Below, one piece after another: positions 1-4,887 of a DNA stretch of 6,468 nt. The stretch spans positions 1-6,468 of the forward strand of contig MHFC01000064.1 in assembly GCA_001804025.1 (NCBI GenBank). Direction: 5' to 3'. Both the position numbers and the translations under genes were made by a program. The notes under the pieces were generated by a model. It had not been told where the DNA came from, made no database searches, and saw only the letters and a program-made list of their open reading frames with translations. The first letter of the stretch is position 1, and each line of letters starts with the position of its first letter. This stretch comes from Omnitrophica bacterium GWA2_52_8 (GTDB lineage: Bacteria; Omnitrophota; Omnitrophia; Omnitrophales; Aquincolibacteriaceae).

Positions 1-96
1 CCTGTTAAAACGCGGGCGCAAAACTTTGGATGCAACCCCATGCGTCCAAAGCGGTTTTCTTATCGATTCACCTAATCGATGAGAAAACCGGACTAA
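1..96 (+). repeat. Left copy of 96-bp double-hairpin inverted repeat
   Basis: This stretch is the reverse complement of 3944-4039 with a single mismatch (A79 against C3961), so 95 of 96 positions agree. It holds two tandem stem-loops. The first pairs CTTTGGATGCA (24-34) with TGCGTCCAAAG (41-51) around a 6-nt loop. The second pairs 17-bp arms at 52-68 and 74-90 around the loop CACCT. The only non-Watson-Crick pairs are T against G on this strand, which would be G-U in RNA. The similarity weakens after position 96, although a CCGCGG core at 99-104 is still shared. The element reaches the very first base of the window, so its outer end is not visible. It looks like a dispersed palindromic intergenic repeat (REP/MITE-like) or a structured RNA element; its family is not recognised. 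Confidence 0.9.
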
Positions 97-335
97 ACCC
101 GCGGGTTTGTCATATGCGGCGTTGTTGCAGGCTGCAGCGAAGGTCATAGCCTGATCTTCGGAGGGCCTGTGACAGCGCCGTTTTTATTTGTGCTTGCTCC
201 GGTTTGGAACCGGGACTGATTTCTGATTTGGCAGGAGCGGAGCAGGGGGCTAGCGCTGCGTCAACCTTGTCTTGACGGGTACGCGGCACTGTGCGATTGA
301 AATGAACAACCCGTCATTTCAATCCGGACGATGCA
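97..335. other. Gene-free stretch with small palindromes
   Basis: No credible coding frame was seen here. Visible structures are the perfect palindrome AAACCCGCGGGTTT (95-108), a CCGGTT-TGG-AACCGG stem-loop (199-213), GTCAA/TTGAC arms (260-276), and an 11-bp perfect stem with an 8-nt loop at 295-305/314-324. A T-rich run (180-187) follows an imperfect GTCATAGCC / GGCCTGTGAC pairing and could be a weak plus-strand terminator, but no plus-strand gene is seen before it. No tRNA, rRNA or known ncRNA could be recognised. Confidence 0.5.
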
Positions 336-505
336 CTAAGTAATCATTCAAAAGTCTTTTGCTGTTTGTGAGCCGTCATTCCCGCACGTATTTTCCGCCA
401 AAGGCGGATCAGCCTCAGGCTGAGGCGGGCAGGGCCAATGTCAGATCCCCGCTTAATACATGCGGGGATGACAAAATATTAAAAGACTTATGCACTGTTA
501 CTTAG
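336..505. repeat. MITE-like nested palindromic element
   Basis: Nested inverted repeats build a single long imperfect palindrome. The outer arms are CTAAGTAA (336-343) and TTACTTAG (498-505). The next are AAGTCTTTT (352-360) and AAAAGACTT (481-489), at the same 8-nt distance from the outer arms on both sides. Inner arms begin GTCATTCCCGC (375-392) and end GCGGGGATGAC (455-472), with 16 of 18 positions matching. The core carries two short hairpins, TCCGCC-AAA-GGCGGA (394-408) and GCCTCA-GGC-TGAGGC (412-426). Such GTCATTCCCGC...GCGGGGATGAC palindromes are commonly seen as dispersed intergenic repeats in bacterial genomes. There is no transposase. The right outer arm runs over the stop codon of the DUF4189 gene, so this element may also shape the 3' end of that transcript. 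Confidence 0.65.
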
Positions 506-1008
506 CCCGAGCAGTGGGACACCACGGCTTTGCATTTTCCTTTGAAGAAACTCTTATTGCATTTACCGAGCGCCTGCTCGGCGGCGATCCGGGACGTGGA
601 ATCCCGTCCCGACGTCACATGCCGGCCGTCGCTTGCCACCGCGCCGCAGCTATTATAAAACCATACGACCGACTTGCATCCCGAGCCGTTATCAGAGCAA
701 TTTTTAAGGGCCACCTTTTCAGCTTTTTTGCGGCTCGTCCAGCCGTGAGAGTAACCGTAAGCGCCGTTACGCTTGCTGTAGGCGATGGCGCCATAGATTT
801 TGCCTCCGCCGCTTGGGCCGCTATCGCGGCAGCTCGATGAGCACCGCGCCTGGGTGTCGCTGCAATAACTGACGTTAACTCCCGGTTCCGGTTTCCAACA
901 GCCGGAAACTTGCAGACATTCGGTGTAGCAGTCTGCTGCTCTCGCATCGGCTGCGCCAAAGCAGGCGAAAAAAAGAAGCGCGAAAAAGACAAGAAGTAAT
1001 TGTTTCAT
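502..1008 (-). CDS. Exported Cys-rich DUF4189 protein
   Basis: The 168-residue product starts with a clear Sec signal peptide: Lys3, a hydrophobic core to about residue 20, and a probable signal-peptidase I site after Ala-Arg-Ala (22-24). C16 lies in the hydrophobic segment, but FFAC is a poor lipobox. The mature part has two halves. Residues 25-66 form a short Cys-rich segment (C27, C31, C37, C49, C56, C60). After a GPSGGGK linker, residues 72-166 match the DUF4189 family, with YGAIAYS, a Trp/Ala-rich middle and cysteines C104, C111, C121, C150, C159 and C166. The mature protein therefore has twelve cysteines, which fits disulfide bonding outside the cytoplasm. The molecular function of DUF4189 is unknown. 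The gene is co-directional with hppA but separated from it by about 300 bp and a terminator, so it is probably transcribed alone. No strong Shine-Dalgarno is visible before the ATG. The ORF on the opposite strand (490-840) is a shadow. Confidence 0.85.
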   Translation of the reverse strand: MKQLLLVFFALLFFACFGAADARAADCYTECLQVSGCWKPEPGVNVSYCSDTQARCSSSCRDSGPSGGGKIYGAIAYSKRNGAYGYSHGWTSRKKAEKVALKNCSDNGSGCKSVVWFYNSCGAVASDGRHVTSGRDSTSRIAAEQALGKCNKSFFKGKCKAVVSHCSG

Positions 1009-1239
1009 GTCTTGGAGTATAATCTCAAATCATCATTTTCGAAATATTAAAATCGGCCCCGGGCACGCAGGTTTTCTTTAAATCTAAACTCCGCCGTTAC
1101 GCCCGCCAAACGGGTGTCGAAATTGTCCAGCAAACCTGCAACCGCAATTTTTTAATGCTTTATACTGTATTTCGGGTGCCTACGAGAAGGGGATCATAGC
1201 GGGTCTCAAGGGACCCGAGCGCCTGTCGCAGGGGAAGAC

Positions 1240-1275
1240 AAAAAAACAGGAGTCTGTAGGGCCTCCGGTTTTTTT
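1240..1275 (-). terminator. Rho-independent terminator of hppA, symmetric
   Basis: On the minus strand, 32 bases after the hppA stop codon, seven A's are followed by a GGAG (1263-1266) / CTCC (1249-1252) stem. One mismatch and one C-G pair lead to seven T's (1240-1246). The A-run at 1269-1275 (minus sense) can pair with the T-run, giving about a 12-bp stem with a 10-nt loop. The symmetry means it could also stop plus-strand transcripts. Downstream, 1009-1239 holds only the presumed promoter region of the DUF4189 gene and an 8-bp inverted repeat (1067-1074/1132-1139). Confidence 0.7.
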
Positions 1276-1307
1276 ATCCCATGTTCCGCGTGAAGTTCGA
1301 AAAAAAC

Positions 1308-3761
1308 TCAGGCTTTCACCTTTTCCGGGATCCGCATCTTGTAAAAGGATTTCCAAACGAAGAACAGTCCCACGATGAAGAAAACAGTCCCGCCGATGCG
1401 TGTCGTCATGGGGTTCATCTTGAGCGCGATCTCGACGGCCAGCATGCCGAAGAGTGTTGAGAATTTGATGATCGGGTTGAGTGAAACGGACGTCGTGTCC
1501 TTGAAGGGATCTCCGACGGTGTCGCCGATGACGGTCGCGGCATGGAGCGGCGTGTTTTTCTCGCCAAAGTCGACTTCGACGAGCTTCTTCGCATTGTCCC
1601 AGGAGCCGCCGGCATTGGCCATGTACATGGCTTGAAAGAGCCCGAAGACCGCGATGCCCATGAGGTAGGCGATGAAGAAATACGGGTCGAAGAGCGCGAA
1701 TGCAAGCGTGAACGCGAGAAGGCCGAGGAAGATATTCCACATTCCCTTTTGCGCATACTCGGTGCAGATCCGGACAACCATGATGGAATCTTCGCGATGC
1801 GCGGTTTTCATGTCGAGTTTCATGTTCTTCTTGATGTACTCGACGGCCGAATAGGCTCCGGTGGTTACGGCTTGGATCGAGGCTCCGCAGAACCAGTAAA
1901 TTACCGCCCCGCCGCAGAGAAATCCGAGCAGGACCGGCGATGCCGTGAGCGATAGCTTTTCGTGCAGCAGGATTTCCCCGATGTTCTCAGGAACGAACCC
2001 GCCCGCCGCAGCCGCAACGGCCCCCGCGCGCAAATGTTCCTGGAGAAGGAGAATGATCGAGAAGATCATTGTCGTGGCGCCCGCGACAGCCGTCGCGATA
2101 AGGACGGGTTTTGCGGTCGCTTTAAAAGTATTGCCGGCCGAGTCGTTGGCCTCGAGGTAATGCTTGCCGGTCTTGAAGTCGGGCTTGAAACCGAAGTCCC
2201 TCTCGATCTCTTTCTCGATGCCGGGGATCGATTCGGTCTGCGCCAGCTCGAAGATCGACTGTGCGTTGTCCGTCACCGGGCCGTAAGAGTCCACGGCGAT
2301 GTTCACCGGGCCCATGCAGAGGAAGCCATACGCGACGAGGCCGAATGCAAACACCGAGGCGTGCGGCATGATGTTCTGGAGTCCCATTCCCGAGAGGAGG
2401 TACGCCACAAACATGAGTCCCGCAATGAGAATCCCTTTCCAAAAAGCCGAGAACGAACCCGACACGATGCCTGACAGGATCGTCAGGGACGCCCCGCCTT
2501 CGCGCGAAGCCGTCACGATCTCGTGGACGTGCTTCGAATGCGAGGATGTGAAGACCTTCGTGAATTCCGGGATAAGGAACGCGCCGAGAGTGCCGCAGGT
2601 GATGATTGACGCAAGCTTCCACCACAGCGTCGGGTTCGCAAGGTCGCCGACGAGCAGGTACGACATCCCGTAAGAAGTGGAGATGCAAAGCGTCGTGGCG
2701 ATCATGATGAGCCGCGTCAGCGGCTCCTCGAAATCGAATTGCTTTAGACCCTCATACCGGATTTCGGAGATGATCTTGTTGATGAAGTACGAAAGCCCCG
2801 ACATGAAGTCCATCAGGAAGCGCATTGCGAAAATCCAAACGATAAGCTTGGCCTGAAGCGTCGGTTCCTTTACGGCGAGTGTAATAAAGGAAATAAGCGC
2901 GACGCCCGTGACGCCGTAGGTTTCGAAGCCGTCGGCGGTTGGCCCCACCGAGTCCCCGGCATTGTCACCCGCACAGTCGGCGATGACGCCCGGATTGCGC
3001 GGATCGTCCTCTTTAACATGAAAGACGATCTTCATGAGGTCCGAGCCGATGTCGGCGATCTTGGTAAAGATGCCGCCTGCGATGCGCAGTGCGCTCGCGG
3101 CGAGCGATTCTCCGATGGCAAAACCGAGGAAACAATAGCCGACAATATCCCGCGGCACGAAAAGGAGGATGATCACCATCATGACCAGTTCAACGGAGAT
3201 CAAGAAAAGGCCCACCGACATTCCCGCACGCAGAGGGATGTTCACGACTTCCCACGGGATGCCGCGCAGGGATGCAAAGGCGGTGCGGGCATTGGCGTAG
3301 GTATTGATGCGGATCCCGTAATAGGCGACGAGCGTTGAACCTCCCATGCCGACGACGGAAAAAAGAAGGACCAGGCCCAAAGTTGTCGCGGATTCATGCT
3401 GGAGTCCGACGAAGTAATAGGACATCGCGCACGCAATGATGCCGAACAGGATCGCCAGGAACTTGACCTGCTGCTTGAGGTAGGTTTGGCAGGTCTTGAA
3501 GATCGTTTCCGCAATGGCGAGCATTGATTTATGGGCCGGGAGTGCCTTGATTTTCACAAACTGATAAAGAGACAGCCCCACTGTTCCGAGGATCACCATC
3601 GCCCCGTAAAGCAGGATCTGATAGCCGGTGAGTCCGCCGAACAAATCGAAGCGCCCCTCGTGAAGGTCCGGAATCTTCAGGTCCGCTTCGCTGGCCCAAG
3701 CGGCGCCTTGCCCCATACAGAGCGCACTCATAAATAGTAGGTGATTAAAAATTTTTTTCAT
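1308..3761 (-). CDS. hppA: Membrane-bound proton-translocating pyrophosphatase, divergent type
   Basis: This 817-residue polytopic membrane protein hydrolyses pyrophosphate and couples it to ion pumping across the cytoplasmic membrane. It has an N-terminal signal-like helix (about 1-23), then roughly 15-16 hydrophobic segments. Catalytic motifs are intact: GGIFTK (229-234), EDDPRNP (251-257), the Mg-PPi DxxxDxxxD set D262/D266/D270, DSYGPVTDNA (491-500), WDNAKK (721-726) and GDTVGDPFKDT (746-756). K547 in GNTFKA sits where a Lys confers K+ independence in canonical enzymes. The ion-gate region reads ADGFETY (276-282), with Asp277 and Glu280. The canonical GKVE segment before EDDPRNP is not retained, and other signatures are altered (SVGPTAD, DTTSVSLNP). 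This agrees with the divergent, K+-independent, Na+-regulated H+-PPase group described from Chlorobium limicola and Cellulomonas fimi; the subgroup assignment is my inference. A CGGAG lies four bases before the ATG. The gene looks monocistronic, ending before the terminator at 1240-1275. Confidence 0.95.
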   Translation of the reverse strand: MKKIFNHLLFMSALCMGQGAAWASEADLKIPDLHEGRFDLFGGLTGYQILLYGAMVILGTVGLSLYQFVKIKALPAHKSMLAIAETIFKTCQTYLKQQVKFLAILFGIIACAMSYYFVGLQHESATTLGLVLLFSVVGMGGSTLVAYYGIRINTYANARTAFASLRGIPWEVVNIPLRAGMSVGLFLISVELVMMVIILLFVPRDIVGYCFLGFAIGESLAASALRIAGGIFTKIADIGSDLMKIVFHVKEDDPRNPGVIADCAGDNAGDSVGPTADGFETYGVTGVALISFITLAVKEPTLQAKLIVWIFAMRFLMDFMSGLSYFINKIISEIRYEGLKQFDFEEPLTRLIMIATTLCISTSYGMSYLLVGDLANPTLWWKLASIITCGTLGAFLIPEFTKVFTSSHSKHVHEIVTASREGGASLTILSGIVSGSFSAFWKGILIAGLMFVAYLLSGMGLQNIMPHASVFAFGLVAYGFLCMGPVNIAVDSYGPVTDNAQSIFELAQTESIPGIEKEIERDFGFKPDFKTGKHYLEANDSAGNTFKATAKPVLIATAVAGATTMIFSIILLLQEHLRAGAVAAAAGGFVPENIGEILLHEKLSLTASPVLLGFLCGGAVIYWFCGASIQAVTTGAYSAVEYIKKNMKLDMKTAHREDSIMVVRICTEYAQKGMWNIFLGLLAFTLAFALFDPYFFIAYLMGIAVFGLFQAMYMANAGGSWDNAKKLVEVDFGEKNTPLHAATVIGDTVGDPFKDTTSVSLNPIIKFSTLFGMLAVEIALKMNPMTTRIGGTVFFIVGLFFVWKSFYKMRIPEKVKA

Positions 3762-3943
3762 ATGTCTCCGGCTGAAAATTATTATCGGTTAACTTTCTTT
3801 TGCCGAACCCATATCCTTTGAGCAGAATTTGATGGATTCGGCCGCCTATGTTAGCGTAAGAACCGGAAAAATTCCACGCAAAGCTTTCGCGGCAACCATA
3901 TAAAAAGGCGCCATTTCGCGCAAACGGGACTCTTTCCGCGGTC
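3762..3943 (-). promoter_or_regulatory. Upstream region of hppA
   Basis: This 182-bp stretch lies between the hppA start and the right repeat copy and presumably carries the hppA promoter. The GGAG ribosome-binding site (3766-3769, minus strand) is four bases from the ATG, slightly close but usable. I see no convincing -35/-10 pair; AT-rich candidates lie near 3776-3784 and 3896-3904. No known riboswitch was recognised. Confidence 0.4.
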
Positions 3944-4039
3944 TTAGTCCGGTTTTCTCACCGATTAGGTGAATCGATAAGAAAACCGCTTTGGACGCAT
4001 GGGGTTGCATCCAAAGTTTTGCGCCCGCGTTTTAACAGG
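3944..4039 (-). repeat. Right copy of 96-bp double-hairpin inverted repeat
   Basis: This is the inverted partner of 1-96. Read on the minus strand, it has the same two stem-loops. The A79/C3961 difference changes a T-A pair into T-G, so the stem is kept at RNA level on this strand, whereas the plus strand would have a C-A mismatch. It is co-oriented with hppA and ends 182 bp before the hppA start, so it could lie in the hppA leader if transcription begins further upstream. Because the left copy is cut by the window edge, this copy may extend beyond 4039. Confidence 0.9.
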
Positions 4040-4328
4040 GCGCAAAAGACAACCCCTGGGGTACAAATGAAAAAGCCCATTTGCACCACAGCCTCCGCGA
4101 GGGTATTTCTCATTGGTGATGAGAAATGCGGGTTAGTGATCCCCTATAAAATCGTCCAAAACAGGGCAGGGATTTAACGAAAAAATGACGTCCCTGAATA
4201 ACCCCGGAGTTTCGGCCGTTATAAACGGGGTGCGGGCGTGTTCCGCCAGGATTTTGACCGAAAGAGCTTACCGGAACCCATAAAGTTATGGCCGGCTCAT
4301 CTTACTTTAGGGAGGCGGTTTTTGGCGC
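4040..4328. other. Gene-free stretch with stem-loops
   Basis: No gene is supported here. Three hairpins are visible. On the minus strand, 4060-4087 forms a 10-bp stem with one G-U pair and a T-rich 8-nt loop. At 4105-4127 a perfect 9-bp stem ATTTCTCAT/ATGAGAAAT closes a TGGTG loop. At 4270-4294 CCGG and CCATA arms pair with a 3-nt bulge. The short palindrome ACCCCTGGGGT lies near 4052-4062. Part of this may be the outward continuation of the 96-bp repeat, which cannot be checked because the other copy is truncated at base 1. Confidence 0.45.
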
Positions 4329-4357
4329 TTGACTATATCTGCTTATGCAAATATGCT
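4329..4357 (+). promoter_or_regulatory. arsR promoter
   Basis: TTGACT (4329-4334) and TATGCT (4352-4357) are separated by exactly 17 bp, a good sigma-70-type arrangement. A start site about seven bases after the -10 box would fall on or next to the A of the arsR ATG at 4364. The transcript is therefore predicted to be leaderless or nearly so, consistent with the absence of a Shine-Dalgarno sequence before that ATG. Confidence 0.65.
4335..4354. promoter_or_regulatory. ArsR operator O1
   Basis: The inverted repeat ATATCTGC / GCAAATAT, with a TTAT centre, has 7 of 8 matching arm positions. It fills the spacer and touches the -10 box of the arsR promoter. A closely similar palindrome lies upstream of the second transcription unit (4732-4751). 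The shared half-site ATATCTGC supports a common regulator, most simply the adjacent ArsR acting on itself. Confidence 0.65.
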
Positions 4358-4363
4358 TTCAGC

Positions 4364-4714
4364 ATGAAACTGACCGACTTGCAAAAAGTATTCGACGCGC
4401 TGGCGGACCCGACCCGCTTTAGAATTTTGAGTCTTCTTCAAGAGGGGGAGCTTTGCGTTTGTGATTTCATGCGGGTGCTGAAAGAGCCTCAATCCAAAGT
4501 TTCCCGTCATCTGGCTTATTTGCGCCGCTCCGGCGTAGTCGAAGCGCGCAAAGAAGGGCTTTGGATGTATTACCGTCTGGCGCAGCCGAAACTCAAAACT
4601 TTTCGGGCGGTTCTTAAGACACCTGGCCATGCCCGGCACGATTTTGAAGAGCTTGAAAAGGACTTCAACGAATATAAAAAGAAAAGAGGCGTCCTCATCG
4701 CGTGCTGCCAATAA
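4364..4714 (+). CDS. arsR: ArsR-family arsenite-responsive repressor
   Basis: This is a 116-residue winged-helix repressor of the ArsR/SmtB family. It begins with FDALADPTRFRILSLL (10-25), followed by the metal-sensing ELCVCD motif (29-34) with C31 and C33, equivalent to the two essential As(III) ligands of the E. coli ArsR. The third position is M36, so the usual third cysteine is absent. The DNA-recognition helix is PQSKVSRHLAYLRRSG (42-57), and the wing is near GLWMYYRL (65-72). The C-terminus carries an extra vicinal pair, C114-C115, in IACCQ. I chose ATG 4364 over the upstream in-frame ATG 4238 because the protein then starts exactly as the family does, and because promoter and operator lie within the longer reading frame. 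ArsR should repress its own promoter and the following one and release when arsenite or antimonite binds. A T8 run follows the stop codon, but without a clear hairpin. Confidence 0.93.
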   Translation: MKLTDLQKVFDALADPTRFRILSLLQEGELCVCDFMRVLKEPQSKVSRHLAYLRRSGVVEARKEGLWMYYRLAQPKLKTFRAVLKTPGHARHDFEELEKDFNEYKKKRGVLIACCQ

Positions 4715-4720
4715 TTTTTT

Positions 4721-4751
4721 TTGACCCCAATATATCTGCATTAGCAGATAC
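4721..4751 (+). promoter_or_regulatory. Second ars promoter region with ArsR operator O2
   Basis: TTGACC (4721-4726) is a likely -35 box. It is followed by the operator ATATCTGC (4732-4739), ATTA, GCAGATAC (4744-4751), whose inner seven arm bases pair perfectly. It is nearly the same as O1 upstream of arsR. The -10 box is uncertain: GATACA (4747-4752) and TACAGT (4749-4754) are candidates but lie 20-22 bp from the -35 box. The site precedes the decapeptide, acr3 and arsC, which it should control independently of, or in addition to, read-through from arsR. Confidence 0.65.
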
Positions 4752-4754
4752 AGT

Positions 4755-4766
4755 AAAGGAGGTGAT
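4755..4766 (+). promoter_or_regulatory. Consensus Shine-Dalgarno sequence for the decapeptide ORF
   Basis: AAAGGAGGTGAT is an almost full complement of the 16S rRNA 3' end. Its GGAGG core is eight bases before the ATG at 4771. It is by far the strongest ribosome-binding site in the window, stronger than those of arsR, acr3 or arsC. This is the main reason to believe that the very short ORF after it is translated. Confidence 0.8.
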
Positions 4767-4770
4767 TTCG

Positions 4771-4803
4771 ATGGATTGTTGCGATGGTGCGGGATGCTGT
4801 TAA
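4771..4803 (+). CDS. Ten-residue double-CC micropeptide of the ars operon
   Basis: The ORF has ten codons plus TAA and encodes MDCCDGAGCC. Four of the ten residues are cysteine, arranged as two vicinal pairs (C3-C4 and C9-C10) around a flexible DGAG turn. It sits just after operator O2 and a consensus Shine-Dalgarno sequence, and 84 bases before acr3. Vicinal cysteine pairs bind As(III) in the metallochaperone ArsD, so an arsenite-binding or arsenite-delivering role is plausible by analogy. The alternative is a leader peptide whose Cys codons or translation control the hairpin at 4822-4851 and acr3 expression. I recognise no named family for it. Translation is inferred from the initiation signals and residue composition; a 10-codon frame alone could arise by chance. 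Confidence 0.6.
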   Translation: MDCCDGAGCC

Positions 4804-4821
4804 TTGTCCAAAAGTCCCTGA

Positions 4822-4851
4822 GAAGACGGCCGTCAATCGGCGGCTGTCTTC
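4822..4851 (+). other. Intercistronic stem-loop between decapeptide and acr3
   Basis: GAAGACGGCCG (4822-4832) pairs with CGGCTGTCTTC (4841-4851) over 11 bp with one G-U pair and an 8-nt loop; a shorter alternative uses GCCG/CGGC with a 5-nt loop. It begins 18 bases after the decapeptide stop codon and ends 36 bases before the acr3 ATG. No T-run follows, so it is not a standard terminator. It could stabilise the acr3-arsC mRNA or act as a translation-linked control element. Confidence 0.55.
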
Positions 4852-4887
4852 AAAAGGGCAAAACAAATTAACCTTAACGGAAATAAA

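Noticed and set aside
1..500. CRISPR array or tRNA in the palindrome-rich left region.
   Set aside because: Repeats are inverted rather than regularly spaced direct repeats, and no cloverleaf or T-loop consensus was found.
490..840. Plus-strand ORF opposite the DUF4189 gene.
   Set aside because: It has no ribosome site and a low-complexity Ala/Arg-rich product, and it is antisense to a gene with a clear signal peptide and family match.
1200..1217. Small stem-loop CGGGTC-TCAAGG-GACCCG as a second terminator.
   Set aside because: The stem is six bp and no T-run follows on either strand.
1415..3737. Several ORFs on both strands within hppA (for example 2122-2688 minus, 1962-2474 plus).
   Set aside because: They are shadow frames of a GC-rich membrane-protein gene, with Arg/His/Asp-rich products and no family resemblance.
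1..4039. A complete transposon bounded by the 96-bp inverted repeats.
   Set aside because: No transposase or recombinase is encoded inside, the cargo is ordinary, and the left flank needed to see a target duplication is outside the window. The inverted repeats are reported only as repeats.
4238..4363. A 42-residue N-terminal extension of ArsR from ATG 4238.
   Set aside because: The promoter and operator lie inside it, the extension has no family similarity, and the shorter start gives the normal ArsR N-terminus.
4686..4722. Terminator after arsR, from the T8 run at 4715-4722.
   Set aside because: The only nearby stem is a 4-bp GAGG-CGT-CCTC, 18 bases before the T-run. The T-run more likely is simply an AT-rich upstream part of the second promoter.
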